From contig CM060969.1 of assembly GCA_030765045.1 (NCBI GenBank), forward strand, positions 44,433,216 through 44,497,215: DNA of 64,000 nt. Reading direction: 5' to 3'. The notes under the pieces were generated by a model. That model ran no database searches, was not told the DNA's origin, and saw only the letters and a list, made by a program, of their open reading frames with translations. Position numbers and translations under genes: made by a program. The stretch comes from Tenodera sinensis (Eukaryota > Arthropoda > Insecta > Mantodea > Mantidae). Below are positions 11,356 to 24,306 of this stretch, one piece after another (position 1 is the stretch's first letter; the number at the start of each line of letters is the position of its first letter).

Positions 11356-14300
11356 TCTACGGATACAATATTGCATGTGCTTCAGAATAACCAAGACTTA
11401 AATAATAATGTAAGTAAATTTCAAAACAGTTGCGGAATATTAGCAAGAACATTATAAAGAAAGAAAAAAAAGAAAAGAAAAGAGAAAAGCTTAAAATTTT
11501 ACAAAACAATGGTGATTCCAACTTTAACTTATGATTGTGAAACATGAATGACAATGAAAAAGAATGGGACAAAATAAATGCAGCTGAAATGAAATACCTT
11601 AGAGCTATAAAATGAACAATAATGGATCAAATAAAAAATTAAGAACTAAGAGAAGAACTACACATGTGTCTGATAAATGATAAAAAACCAATGTACAGAA
11701 AGATGGAGAAATCATTTACAAAGGATGAACAATACCCGATATCCCAAAATGACATACAATTACCAACCATATGGGAGGAGAGATGTTTAAAGACCGATGA
11801 GAAGGCGGAGAGAACTTGAGGCCGGAACAGAAGTCTCCTAATCCTTGAAGTGCTGCTGTTGTTGTTGATGATGATAATATTCATATAACACCAAGAACTA
11901 TTTTATTGAAAAATAAGTGTTTTTCTAATATTTGAAGCCTAACATTTGGATAAAAAATCATTTTCTAAAATCAGTGCTCTATTTTGTCGAAAGGCATCAA
12001 AGTTAGACTTTTACTTGCTTCTTTAGCTATCTTTGCAGACCGAAAAGTGTATCACGGAATTGCATTGAAATGTCCAACAGTTGTAGGTACAGGGAGTATT
12101 AAACACAAGTATCCATAAAATAAGCAGACATTCCACATTCTAATTATAACACGTCCAGATGATATAATCACAGTGATAATTTTGTAACCTTTAAGACTTA
12201 GCATACAAAGATATTATATTGTTGCAAAAACACTAAGTTTGGCAGCTATACGCTTTAGTGGAACAGATACGTACATTGTACATATATTTTATTTCTCGCA
12301 TTAACTACCGTTTCAACAAATTATGAGGCGGTGGACATTGAGAACCACTTTCTCCTTAAAGTATAATTTATGGATACATTGTTTAATTAAACACAAAAGA
12401 TTTGTGTTTATGCATTATCTGGCTATAACTATCGGGTCATTAATCAGGCAGAGGTTTTACATTCAGGCGTTAAGCAAAGTAGGTTTATGAAGTGATTTAA
12501 ATAACACAGGGAACACATTTCGAAGAGCTAAATCAGAAGGACATAAAAGACAGATAATTCTACTTCAATTGAACTTCTTCCTACACGCATAACAAACGAT
12601 GACGCTGAATATATGTCACATAAGCATTAAAAAAATGAACTCCATATAATAATCCCCAAGGTTATGCTTTGGCGGAATTTTTGTTTTTCCGCTAGTTAGA
12701 TTCCTGGTTGGTTTGTAAAATCGTAAGTTTATTTGTAGTGCTTGTTTTATATACTAATAGATAATGAACCAGAGCTATAACGTAATCCTGAGTTTGAATC
12801 GCTAAAATGGACACCACTGTGAACACATTCACACAAGTGACACAAATGATCCTTTAATGATTATCAAAATTCTTCTTCGAGGTATTCATTCCAAAAGTGA
12901 TATTAAATGTGAACTCAGTGCTCAGCAATAGCATCAGTTAAAGGTGCCAATTAAGCGAAAAGTAGTCTTTGAAGCCAAAGTATCGAACAATTGACACCTA
13001 ATGTTCAACATTTAATTTTAGTCATCTGTTTATAGGTATGTTGGAAAGCTGAAGAAACGGGTTATGGGAGAGCAGATTGGCTCTTGCCAATTAGACTACC
13101 ATGGCCGTCTCCCTAAGCTGAACCACAAATTTATTTTATTGGAATCTGACTGTTGGCTGACTGAAGGTGGCAAATTCTCAGTTTATACAATACATCTGTG
13201 AAAAACTAAACATCCAAGGTACTCTGTTCAATAATAAATGTTTTTCATATATACAGAATAAAAATAAAGAGAACGCTGTGACAAACCACTTTTTAAATAC
13301 CAATTTTGCTACTTTCATTACAATTTAAAATAGTTAAGTTAATTTATGTTACATAGAAGAAATGTTACATTTGCTGGCAAAAATGTTTCGCATTTTCTGA
13401 ATGTTTTTTTACAAAAAACTTACCAAAAGGAATATTTAGAATATTTAGAAAAGCGAAAATTGTTATAAAAGCAAGAAATCATACATACACCATGGGAGGG
13501 AATATGATTTCAATAAGGTGAGAATATTTTACCAAAAACATTATCAAACATGAAGCTTTTTGTTTCAACGTAGCTTTCAATTCTGAATTCTACACACGAA
13601 AAAACGTAAAACCACCAGTAGAATAACAGGTGTATTGAGATAGGAAATGTCATACTTGCCCCATCTTTAGGCATAGGTAGATAGTTGTTCTCAATTACTA
13701 TTGTTGTTGGTACACTTTCCTTTAGTTTCTAAGGCCGTGTATTGAAAATAATGTACACAAAATGTGTACCTTCAGCATTCAGTCTTACATGCTTGCAGTC
13801 GTAATGACATTTCGTCCGTGTTTGGGCATGTTTTGGCACTTACTAAGTTGTCTAAACAATAATAGACAGGGAAACGTAAAGGACTTCAAGCGATATACTC
13901 AGATGGTTCTTACGAATACATAGTATAAGCAAATAACACGTGGAGAAAAAATATCTTCCTACGAACTTGATTCTTATGGAAATGTTCCACAGAACTAATG
14001 AGGGAAACCACCACCAGGGTTGAATTAGAGTTTGGTCATGCAAACTTTCTAAGTAGAGGCATAATTAATTTACTTTATAGATTTTCAATGAGAACGCGGT
14101 AGATCATTTATTGTGCTCTTTATCATAGAAAATCCTTATGCTGCCTCTGTGGAATGTTAGTCCTGTTGCATTCTAAGCGGCGCTAAGGGCTATGATTACA
14201 CCCCGTCATGAAAATCAAGAGACAGGAAAGGTTTCTCTTAGTTGAAATTGAAGTTCTTCCATTTCGAATTGGGTTGGACTCGGTGGAGCAGTGGTTTCTG

Positions 14301-16114
14301 TTACTCATGTGAGATTGTGTACATCTGAGCAGTGATGTCGAGGTGCGATTGCGAGACTTCCAGACTTCCTGGAGACTTCCTAATAAACAAGATTATGCTT
14401 AACGCAAATCCCGTCGGAAGGAGAGCCTCTCGGTTGGTGGGTTCCCTAGTTTAGAAGAGGAGCCTCTTCTGTGAAAAATTTAGAATATATTACACCGACT
14501 GATTCAAACATTAGGAGGGCAATCAAACGGAAACAAGCAAAATCAGCAGACAACATTCTATCTCTGACAGAAACCTAAGTGACGGATTACGAGAATTTCT
14601 AGAAAACCTCCTACAAGTCTATAACGACTCAGACAGTAGAAAACCACGACAGTCAACTAGTTACGTGACCTCTTACTGTAGATCTCTTGTGATTTTCAAG
14701 ATGTAAAATACTGCACTCAATTTATAGTTGTGAAGTAATTTCCTGTTATCCAAAATGTTCTATTTTGTAGTGTTATTTGTCTATACATTCATATACATAT
14801 TGTATGGTGTAATAATGTTTTATTTTTATAATTAATATTGGTAGACCCTCCTTGAGTTGCAATCAATTTAAAATATCACGCGACTCCATAGTGTGTCGCG
14901 GAGCACCGGGTGGGAATCAATGTGTAATAAGGGCTTTAACTATAGAAAACGTATATAAACTAACAAAACAGGTGATTCCGAACTGAATCACCACTGTATA
15001 AATCTTTACAATTTGTTGGATTATATTTCATAGCTCCATGTTCTATACTTACCTCTATAAACAGAGATAACGTTAACGTAACGCTATAAGAATAAGACAC
15101 GACGTGGGGGCTAAACCACCTAGAAGTGCATCTTTATCCATCACGGCAGAATGGGAGTTGAACGTCATTTTTAACATTTTTGTGTTCTCCATGGATTCTT
15201 ATTAAAAGTCTGCTTTAGATAAAACTTTTTTATATGGGGTGTAAATAGCGGATGTTAGTGCCGATGATTTTATGACCACGTAACGGGCAGGTGGTCTGTG
15301 CAGGTAATACAGAATGGCGATGTAAATGTGGTAGTTTGAACACATTTCGTATCTTAAGTTCCGCTCCGTCGTTAAAATTGTGAACCAACCGGTTTCAAAT
15401 GGAGACAGGAAGCTATAAAAATAAAGTTTTAAAATCGATGATCAAGCTAATCGATTTTTATTTCCCTTAGGTTACGAACTCCACATGAGTAAAACAAACA
15501 TGTACAGAAATAAACTTGTACTAGCCTTGACCAATATAAGCTAATTACTTCCTTTTCTGTACATATAGGTACCTAAATAAACCAGTTTTGTTTCAAGCTC
15601 AAGCTTTTATAATAATTGAATTTGCTGCACCAATTTATTTCTGGTTTCTTTATTCACTTCATCTCTTATTCTCCCTGTAAGAGATTCTCAATATAAAAGA
15701 ATAAATTTTAAAGTTCATATTGCATGTAATTTCAGGGAAAAAATGATGTAGAGGAAGTTCGGCTAGTATGGAATAGGTGGGTAATATGGAATACTCAAGT
15801 TACGTGCTTGTTTGGTGCTGGCATCCAACAGTGTCTACTTGAAATACATCAGAGGTTACTTTCAGAGCCTTGCAAGGAGTCTCGCCTGGTCTGTGCTACG
15901 TGGTGTTTGAATGTGAATGATAATCTGATTTCTATCATCCAAAACGTATTGCAGAAAAGTTTTCAAATATTTATGAAAAAATTTCAGTGCATATCATAGA
16001 TGTAAATTAATATTGTGGTTATAACAAAGATTGAAACATTCGTGCTGCACAAATCTTTCGTTTTTATTTTACTTTATTTTTGTGAAGAGTAAAATTTATA
16101 ACTTCTTGTAATAC
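11356..16114. other. AT-rich intronic DNA, mostly unassigned
   Basis: A GC-richer patch at about 14270-14660 may be a mobile-element relic but shows no boxes or motifs. The rest is AT-rich without recognised structure. Confidence 0.4.
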
Positions 16115-16333
16115 ATTTAAATTTTTTTTTCTGCAGAAAGCCCAACAAACGTCACAGTAATGCGAAGAAGATATTCCCTCGAATGGAGATGGAGAGTGCA
16201 TTTTCTGTAGTAACAAGTTTTCAGAAGGTAGAAAAGGGGAAGTCTGGGTCCAGTGTCTAATGTGTAACATGGGGCCACACAATGAATGTGCAAGAGCGGA
16301 AAATCTTGATTATGTTTGCGATTTCTACAAATA
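16115..16333 (+). pseudogene. Cysteine-rich C-terminal end of a pogo/Tigger-like transposase
   Basis: The frame ending at the TAA at 16331-16333 encodes SNGDGECIFCSNKFSEG, then GEVWVQCLMCNMGPHNECA and YVCDFYK. This is the Cys/His cluster (CxxC...GExWVQCxxC...HxxCA...YxCDF) found at the end of many insect pogo-like transposases. One Cys is changed (CDFY, usually CDFC) and an in-frame stop lies shortly upstream, so the piece is decayed. A pyrimidine tract ending in CTGCAG at about 16134 looks like a splice acceptor. No DDE domain was found upstream. Confidence 0.5.
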
Positions 16334-16777
16334 AATTTTTCAATGCAAAAGAAAACCAGCCCTATATTTTGCAGCTTATGTTCGTACTACTGCAACCCAA
16401 TTCAATGCATTATTATGCGAGAAAAGATTTTAGCAAGAAATAAATAAGCTCTTATGTAAATTTGTTACTTGAAAAAAGTATTAATTGGGAAATTAGGAAA
16501 TACAGTTTCAAAGAAATCATAAGTAATACCTAAAAAGATCGAATTTATCTACTAAAATATAATTAACAAAATCATAATACTATTAGCTCAAATGTGGTGG
16601 TAGTAAAAACTGCTATTTCATATTACACGAAAATTATGTAACTTTGTTCTGGTTACTAAAAGTAATTCATTCAATATGGTTTCGTTATACACTATACGAG
16701 ATATTTCTGATTTATTCAATGTATTATAAGTGGGATATCTGAAAATGCACAACATTGTTTCAGAACACACTTCTACA

Positions 16778-17419
16778 AGGGTTATTCGGAAATGATTTAA
16801 AATTCTTTTTATACCTCATTTATTCATAGAAAGTATTCAGTACATATGGGATGTCTCAATATACTCCCCATCAACGGCAATACACTACTGCCATCTTCCT
16901 GGGAACTTCATTATTGCGTCATGGTACCATTCTTTGGGATATTACACCCAAACACAACTGCTTGAAATTCCTTATTGTTGCCGAAACTGTACTCAGCAAA
17001 TGGTAGTGATTCGCCATTGTCCCCCCCCCCCCCCCCCACAAAGAAAGAAAAAAAAAAACTGGAACTTTACTGTTCATTTCCAATGCCTAATCTAGACTTC
17101 ATCTTCTCCTTCTCGGCCTTTGTCAGGTCCTATGAAATGCAATGTACACACACCTTTTTCACACTTTTTTGAGGTCTTTTCTTTCACAAAACCATGCAGC
17201 CCATTCTTGTCCAAGATAGTCATCTTCCACTTTGTTCATGACTTTCTCTACCTACCAACAAATTAGTGCTGTTTCTTCACTAAACTCTCTCTTCACAACT
17301 ACCATCTAGTGTTTGAGTAGTGCACCAGCATATGTTGATCATCCTACAAGAGGACGTCCCCGTCGTAGATGGAGCGTTACTTTTTAAACAACGCAATTGT
17401 AAATCATTTCCGAAAGCCC
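16778..17419. mobile_element. Short element with mariner-like terminal inverted repeats
   Basis: The left end GGGTTATTCGGAAATGATTT (16779 on) and the complement of the right end, GGGCTTTCGGAAATGATTTA (17395-17419), are imperfect inverted repeats of about 25 bp. Length is about 640 bp. The interior shows no intact frame and contains a 17-base C run at 17021-17037. The GGGTxxTTCGGAAA ends suggest a mariner relative. No clear TA duplication is seen at the present ends. Confidence 0.55.
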
Positions 17420-17689
17420 AGCGTGCATATTCCCTTTGCGCAGCTGTCTCCCTACTTTACACAAAAAGAACATTTGGATTTATTGACAATGCTGCTAAGA
17501 GTATAGCCGGGAATTATTTGTTAAAATAGTTGTATTTAAATAATTACTGCAATAGATATTCAAATAAGTCTAATAGACAACTCTCACTGTCTGCAAGGAC
17601 TTTTTCAGAAATAACAGAGAAATCAATTAAACAAACAGTAAATATCGCTTTAAAAATTACATGTGTGAACAGCTGCTTGACCTTCAGAT

Positions 17690-17835
17690 TCCCGAGGTCG
17701 CAGATTCAAATCCGGAGGACAATGGCATTTTTCGGGGATAACAATAACTGATGACACTGATGGTCCCGTGCTGTAGATTTACGGCACGTAAAAGAACCTC
17801 AAGACTGAGCAAACGCGTGACAACAACCAGAGCGG
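17690..17835 (+). repeat. SINE-like fragment with B box
   Basis: GCAGATTCAAATCCGGAGG is B-box-like, followed by TGTAGATTTACGGCACGTAA and AAAAGAACCTC, similar to the bodies of tRNA-derived SINEs elsewhere in the window but not clearly one of their families. Confidence 0.45.
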
Positions 17836-17934
17836 CACATCCAAAAGCAGTTTTCTCCAGATGATTCGAGAAGTGTCCGGTGGCCGGCTTGTCATTGTGG
17901 AGTCATCCCCACTCTATAAGGAGGCGAGGAAACA

Positions 17935-18004
17935 GCGAGAGAGAAAGAGAGAGAGAGAAAGAGAGAGAGAGAGAGTAGTTACAGACATGAGACGTAAGAA
18001 GTGC

Positions 18005-18036
<32 letters not shown>

Positions 18037-18048
18037 GTGTGTGTGTGT
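17935..18048 (+). repeat. Compound (GA)n, (CG)n, (GT)n microsatellite
   Basis: GA repeats (17935-17976), then alternating CG (18003-18019) passing directly into GT (18019-18048). The CG/GT part is alternating purine-pyrimidine. Confidence 0.97.
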
Positions 18049-18829
18049 CACATTGTAAAGGAAGTTAGTGAAGCAATAATGAAAGTTGAGTGTTTGTATC
18101 TTCAGAGTTAGTGTTTGAAAGACAGAGAAAGTGAAGAAAGACAATGAAAGGACTGAGTCGATGTTACGAGAAGGAAACAGTTGTGAGTTGTAATATCACG
18201 AAAGGCTGTAGACTGCGTTAACGTCAGTAGAAGAGAAGTGTTTTTTTTTTTTTTTTTTTTTGTGGAAAAGCTTTTTAGAAAAGTTAAAGTGAGAAAAACA
18301 TAACCGTACTGGATTTTCTCAATTAGCCGCACTATTGTTGGTTTGTTTTTTCTGCAAGTTTGTAAGCAATTTTGTATTTGTTCAATTTTATAAGAAAAGA
18401 GATGATACGAGTTCGGGCTTTTGATTCTATGATGCCGTATTGGATTGAGCGTTTTCCGCTGAATGAGATTTTCTACTTTTTGGTTGTTGTGGTCATTAAG
18501 TTAATACATCACGCTGAACAAGGAGAATCACAATAAGTAATTTTAAATGTTTTGACATAAGCTCTTCTAAAGCTTTGTTGGGTTTGGAATTTTACACTTG
18601 GCATCACCGAAGTTAATTGTATGTATATATACATATGAATATTTTGTCAGACCGCCTTAATACTGAAAAGTATCACAATGTAAACTGTCATTGACTTATC
18701 TTGTGGCACCCAATTTTCATATAGCGTTAAATTAAAATCATGGACAATTCTAGCTTTCTGTAGTATTTAGCAGCATTATCAAGTTTTCTATCTACTTTAG
18801 TGTAGTTATCTGTAAGTGATAACAAGAAA

Positions 18830-19470
18830 AGTCAAACCTGTGGTACTGTGGCTCTTGTGAGCATTGCCGACTTCACGCCCACATGGGGAGGGGGGGGGGG
18901 TTAATGTGTTCAGCACCTGGTCCGAGTCAGAATGTTGGCTTGCGTAACATAAGGATCCTGCCAACCGCAACTCTTCCAAGTGCATCACAATGCTAAGCGG
19001 TCACCGGCCTTATGAATGGGGAAAAAAATTTGGTCAATGTCTGCGTTATCACCTCCTTCCAATCCACCCCTTCAAGTACAAAACTACTGAATATTTGAGG
19101 GGACAGAGGCGTTAGCTATCGAATGAAGGAGTGTCTTTTGTACCTCATGCTTTAGGCTATTGAGCATCTATTTTAAAAATTTAATTTAATGGCTAAGCAA
19201 AGCCTTCTTTTTCCACCTTTGTTTTTTTAACTCTATAGTGGCGTATAGTCGAGTGCACGGAAGCCTACCGATGTTTCTGGCTTCTTATGATGCTTCTTTT
19301 ATCTAGTATTGACAGAGTCTCTTTATTACGTTCCACAGTAGCCACTCTATTATTAAATTCAAGTTGAACACACACATTAGCCTATCAACAAGAGTCAGCC
19401 TAGGTGAGCGGCAAAATGGGAGGAGTACGGAAAGATTTCACCTGAGTGGCTGGGAGGCATGCTTGCTTAT
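18830..19470 (+). repeat. Family B repeat, copy 1, interrupted
   Basis: Left arm 18834-18885 (CACGCCCACATG) and right arm about 19128-19470 (TTTTGTACCTCATGCTTTAG, TCGAGTGCACGGAA, GGGAGGAGTAC) match 27508-27905. About 240 bp (18886-19127, with a G run at 18890-18900) is extra in this copy. Confidence 0.65.
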
Positions 19471-21910
19471 CACACTCCACATCAGCTCCTGGATGAATCC
19501 ATCTAGTGTTGGTATGATGTCAAAATTCTGACGCTCAAGATTTAAGCTATGAACAGAGGCCGGTTTTAAGTCCAGGAGCGAAGAAAAATGGGAGAGTAAG
19601 ACAAACATTAAGTGCAGTGCTAGAACTGGCAGAGCTGGTTTAGTATTTCCTTACCAACATAAACCGTTTGTATTATATCGGTACAATTCCATACACTCTA
19701 CGGTACGTGAGACGGTTTTTCACTGTCCTAAGATGTTTGCACATTTACTTAAGCATCAGTGAAGACTAAATGTTTAATAGAATAATGAGCATAACGAATT
19801 AAGATACAGGACAATAGACATTTCTTAGATAGAGGTGCTTTTGGGGGAAAATATATACACTGTTGGTTCTTGCCTTACTGAATAAAACTGGTAATATACT
19901 GGATTGGTATTCTTCACAAAACGGACGGTTCCATTTCTAGCATAAGATATTGGTACCATTTCATAAAACGATAAAAATATTAATTTTTCTTAAAAAGCCT
20001 GAGTATTTGGCACAATAAAATTTTCTTCACAAAAGGCATTAATTCTAGCATTATTTTCGAGATTTCGAAAAGAAATGCAACTGTATTCAACACCTAGACA
20101 ATAACATCCATCATAAATATTTAGCGTTCTCAATTCATACGTTATTTTCAGGCCTGAAATACATTAGATAAACTATAAAAACTTGAAAAACTTACAATAG
20201 ATAACTACTGCAATAGGCATGCTGAGTAATATTTTATTATGTATATTATTACTTATGCGTTTAGGGATGCAAGAGTTAAATAACAAAAAGTAAGATACTA
20301 CATAAATTGCAACTTACCGCATACTACTCGATCAAATGGGCTCATCCAGTCTGTAAAATAAGAATATTGCATTGCTATAAGTCAGTGTAGATATACTGAT
20401 TCGTAAAAATGGGCACACAGCATAGAAAAACACTTATTATTTTATATCAAACTACAGCTTTGTTTCTCAAATTACTTATTTTACTGCTTTAAAGCAAAAC
20501 ATCCATGAAAATGAAATTATGTTTTACACATAGGTACTTAGCGCATAAAACATATAGAACATACAGAATTTTAATAAACTCTCTCAAACTGTTGATGAAA
20601 TATTATTTTTGATTTATAATTAATCACTTTTTGATCAATTAATATGAAATGCTCGTTGGACCCCAAGGTTTATCGTATCACTAACAAAAGTTTTATTTGA
20701 GCTTAGTACAGAAATATCAAGAAATTGCTGTGCAGACATTTCTTAACTTTAATTATTATAAAAAAAATTGCTCATGTGTTTTTGAAGTTAACTTCTTCAA
20801 TTTGAGTTATGGACTACAATTAAGATCATCGGAACTATTCCATATTTTTAACTAATGCATAACAATGTTTAAATCCATATTTCTTGAAGCTCTCCTGAAA
20901 ATTACGAGCTAATAAGCTATACACTGTGGTCCAAAGAGCATTTTAGAAAGTAGAAAATGCTAAGAAAAAGTAATAGAGAAAAATGAACTTTAAACAATGC
21001 CCGCTTTGCCCACATGGTACAGAAGTAATTAAACAATTTAATTAAATAAATAACCATAAAATAACATTTTTGATATTAAGAAACAACTGTGTAGGATGAA
21101 AGTACAAGTTATGGTTATAATAAAGATTAAGGAAAGAAAAAGGAAAGATGAAGGAAAGGTGATTTCACATTATTTACCAAATTTCATCGATGCATTGCCT
21201 TAAACTTAACAGTTTCCATAGTAACTCAACTCAAACTATATTTTAGTCTCTGATCTGATCTGCAAGCCAGGGTTGACATTGCAGTAGAGCTCGCAATATA
21301 GTTAACTATCTCTGAAGCACTAATAGCACTATATAGGGCGTCCAACGTTAGAAATAGCAGGTTCTGTGGCAAACGGCTTGCCAGACAGCGGGACACTCGC
21401 TCTCTCACACTCCGTGCTGAAGCAAAACATAAGAGGTGGTGTACTTACTATTTGAGAAGACTGAATACGAAGGAAATATTTAAAAAATACATGTATGTGC
21501 CAAGTAATTGAATGCGTTTCCTCTTTTCTCGGAATAGGAACAAAGAACTGTTAGAAGTAATTATGACCTTCGTGCACATAATTCAAAGTGAGAGAATAAT
21601 GCCATTCCAAATCAAAGCATTCAACTGATGGGAACCCATTACGACATCAGCAGTACTTATAGGATGAAGAGAATAGCAATAAATGCCAATAAGGTTTGCA
21701 ATCTTTTCTTGACATTGGTGGCTCTGCAGAAATAACTTAGTTATTATTTACGGTGAATGTAACGCAAGAATAGAAGCAAATACTAGAAAGCTTTTCCTCT
21801 TTTAATGGCTTTGTTGAATTTTTTTTCCATTCAACAGGATTAAATTTATTACAGCGGGTATAATAGACAATGGTCATATGAAGCGTTTCTTTCAATAGTG
21901 AAGTTATGCC
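19471..21910. other. AT-rich intronic DNA, nothing recognised
   Basis: Long AT-rich stretch without repeats found elsewhere in the window. Confidence 0.5.
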
Positions 21911-22115
21911 TGACACAAAACTTAATGGCGGGTGTCAGAGGAGCTCGTCAACACAAAATGCAATGAGGCTTCCCCGATCTTGTGGTGTTCGGAAGTTAAA
22001 CATGAAATACGCTGTAAAACTGGTGATATAGACATCATTTGCACCCAAAAGGTTATTTGCACAACAGAAAGTACAATAGTAGTGGTGAGCCATCAGTCGC
22101 CATTAAATTTTGTGC
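21911..22115 (+). mobile_element. MITE copy 1 with AATGGCG-type terminal inverted repeats
   Basis: The left end GACACAAAACTTAATGGCGG and the complement of the right end (CACAAAATTTAATGGCG) form imperfect inverted repeats. Length is about 200 bp. The interior matches copy 2 at 36852-37001 in opposite orientation (both contain TTTCTGTTGTG and GCAAATGAT about 20 bases apart). Copy 1 has about 60 extra bases, which include a 5S-rRNA-like stretch. No transposase is encoded. Confidence 0.6.
21962..21995 (+). repeat. 5S-rRNA-like fragment inside MITE copy 1
   Basis: The stretch CCGATCTTGTGGTGTTCGG plus AAGTTAAACA resembles the conserved 5S rRNA segment CCGATCTCGTCTGATCTCGG plus AAGTTAAGCA, with one base missing and about six changes. 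The rest of a 5S gene is not seen. It could be a fragment of a 5S-derived (SINE3-type) element or chance. Confidence 0.3.
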
Positions 22116-22369
22116 TTATCATGCTAAAGATAGTCAATCGTAATCATATATTTACTTCCAGTATCAAACGTAACTCTCCTGTTCTATTTCTTCCCGAGGG
22201 GCACGATGAAATCATACACAGATTGCGTACTATTATTTCACCCTCTTTCAGAAGGAACAGAAGGCAACTCTAAGGTTGCCTATTTGTGCAATTATATGCA
22301 AATTAAGATGCTGCCATATACCCAAGAAACTAAGGTAATCGATACAATGACTATAACCGCTAAGGCACA

Positions 22370-22500
22370 CTGCTAAACTAGAGATCAGTGGCTCAAATCT
22401 CACCACGACTGTCCTCCCTAATTAAGGGTTAGGCTTAGCTTCATCCTCAGAGATGGTAAATGTCGTGGATGTACCCTAAACTTAGACCTGCAACGTCGTA
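22370..22500 (+). repeat. tRNA-like SINE fragment
   Basis: CCGCTAAGGCACACTGCTAA followed by GTGGCTCAAATCTCACC resembles an A-box/B-box pair. A short body with CAGAGATGGTAAATGTCGTG follows. It joins a family A piece at about 22518. Confidence 0.4.
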
Positions 22501-22517
22501 TTTATTTAATTGCTATT

Positions 22518-22615
22518 TAGTAAACTTTTGTCTGTCTCTTACTGTTTACCATTTGTGCAAAACTCATCCAGAATGAAGAGGTCTACTAAGGGCATTCCCA
22601 GAAAATTCAAGTTAT
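22518..22615 (+). repeat. Family A repeat, copy 6, internal fragment
   Basis: TCTTACTGTTTACCATTTGT and GGCATTCCCAGAAAATTCAA match the centre of family A. Confidence 0.6.
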
Positions 22616-23701
22616 GACTTAGAAACTGCCATGGAATCGCCAGTTTGTGTCCATTACTGGTTACTCCGAGTGAAGAGGTAGGCGTCTCCAAAGAGACAAG
22701 GTTGGACATCGCTGCTATAGAACGTATATCTACATATTAAAGGTGTTATTTGTGATAAGTTTGAAGGCAATGAATGGAATAAGACGAGTTCAGAGTTCGA
22801 TGGAACCTAAGTACAACACTTCAGATTTACCAACCTATATGGTAAGTAGATAATCGAGAAAGGCTATCCTAAACAAAGTATTGTTCCAAGCCACGGCAGC
22901 GGACATCTAATGCGCAAAACCCAAACAAGGAATAGGTAAGGGAAGATAAAATACCGCCAATACTCAAAGACACACTTGTAAATTGTACAGTTTACATGAG
23001 AAGCATTGCAGCTAAGTGCTGAAGTACCCACAGGGAGATAGCCGGAGTGTAAATTGTTACACCTTTCAGTGTTGCCGAACACGTGACATTGTCCATTAAG
23101 TGTTTCCCTTATCAAGTCAGTGTAACTTGTAGCCGTCACTAGATTCCTTCTTAGACCATAATTTTCCAAGTACTTTCCCGCAACGCAACTTAGTGACCAT
23201 TATATTGAGTGAAGAGAGTGCGAAGTGCCATAAAAACCAGAGCAAAGTTCTTCACTTGGCACGTTTTATCAAAGACTTTCCTAATCTCATTTCACGAGCG
23301 TTAAAAAAATAAACGAAACTTCTATCATCATCACTTTCACAGATAACGTTATATTTTGTAAAACACATAAATGTCGGAAAATGAGTTATGACCACTATTC
23401 GACATTATAAGCTACAAATAACTTTGTGTATATTGAATATTTATGTGAAATAAAAGCCACGAAACCAAGTCATAATGATAAGTGAAGCAGTCAGTGTTTG
23501 GAGAAGTGCTATCTGGTGATAAAAGCGTATTACACTTCCGGTTGTTGAATATATCTAAAATTTTAGTGTTCTGTTACTTAAGCACTACAGAGAGCAAATA
23601 TAAATTCTCGGTAATATGTTTAAATTCCGATGCTTCCAATAGCGCTATGGAACATAGCATTTGAAAGCAACGCGAACAATAAATATAGGTGTATTTTAAA
23701 A

Positions 23702-24306
23702 ATCTGGCATGATCCATTCGCATGACTTTCTCTACTCTTATAGACACTATTCAAACGTTTATTCCTCTATCTGCTTCATGTTAGTCGAGATAAACGTTAT
23801 TTTTCCACTAATCTTATAGTACATTCAAGAGAAATATTGAAATATAGTTGGCTTTAAGTGGTAACCAAATATTTTAAGAGCTAGTCACTATGAGATCGCT
23901 TTGAAATTCTGTTCCCATTGCTTGACCAAGAGATAAAACGAACAAATACTTCCCATTATATAACTATTGGAAAATTCAAAAACGGAATATCATCAAAATG
24001 GTTCACCAAATTAAATGTACTTGAATAAATTGTGTTTTATCGAGATCTATTTTTATGTGGCTAGATATTGTCTATCTCTTATGGTTTACTGTTATATGCA
24101 AAATACATCCGGAATGAAGAGGACTTCAGAGAATATTTCCAAAAAATTCGACCTACATATTTCATTTGCCATATCTTAAACATATCCTATTTTAATCTAA
24201 ATCCTTAGTAACTTTTTAAAAAAAAACTCAAATTTTCCAAAAATGTTCTATGTAAAGAATAGTCTATGTTGGGGAGGTGTTTTTCTTTCTTTTTTTTTTT
24301 TTTTTT
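23702..24306 (+). repeat. Family A repeat, copy 7, 5' two-thirds
   Basis: From AATCTGGCATGATCCATTCG and ATGACTTTCTCTACTCTTAT to GGGGAGGTGTTTTTC, ending at a T run (24290-24306). Colinear with 31248-31860. Confidence 0.7.

Noticed and set aside
17861..18144. Frames across the GA/CG/GT tract
   Set aside because: Low-complexity translation of microsatellites on both strands.
21962..21995. A functional 5S rRNA gene
   Set aside because: Only about 30 bases resemble 5S; the remaining 90 bases and the internal promoter context are missing.
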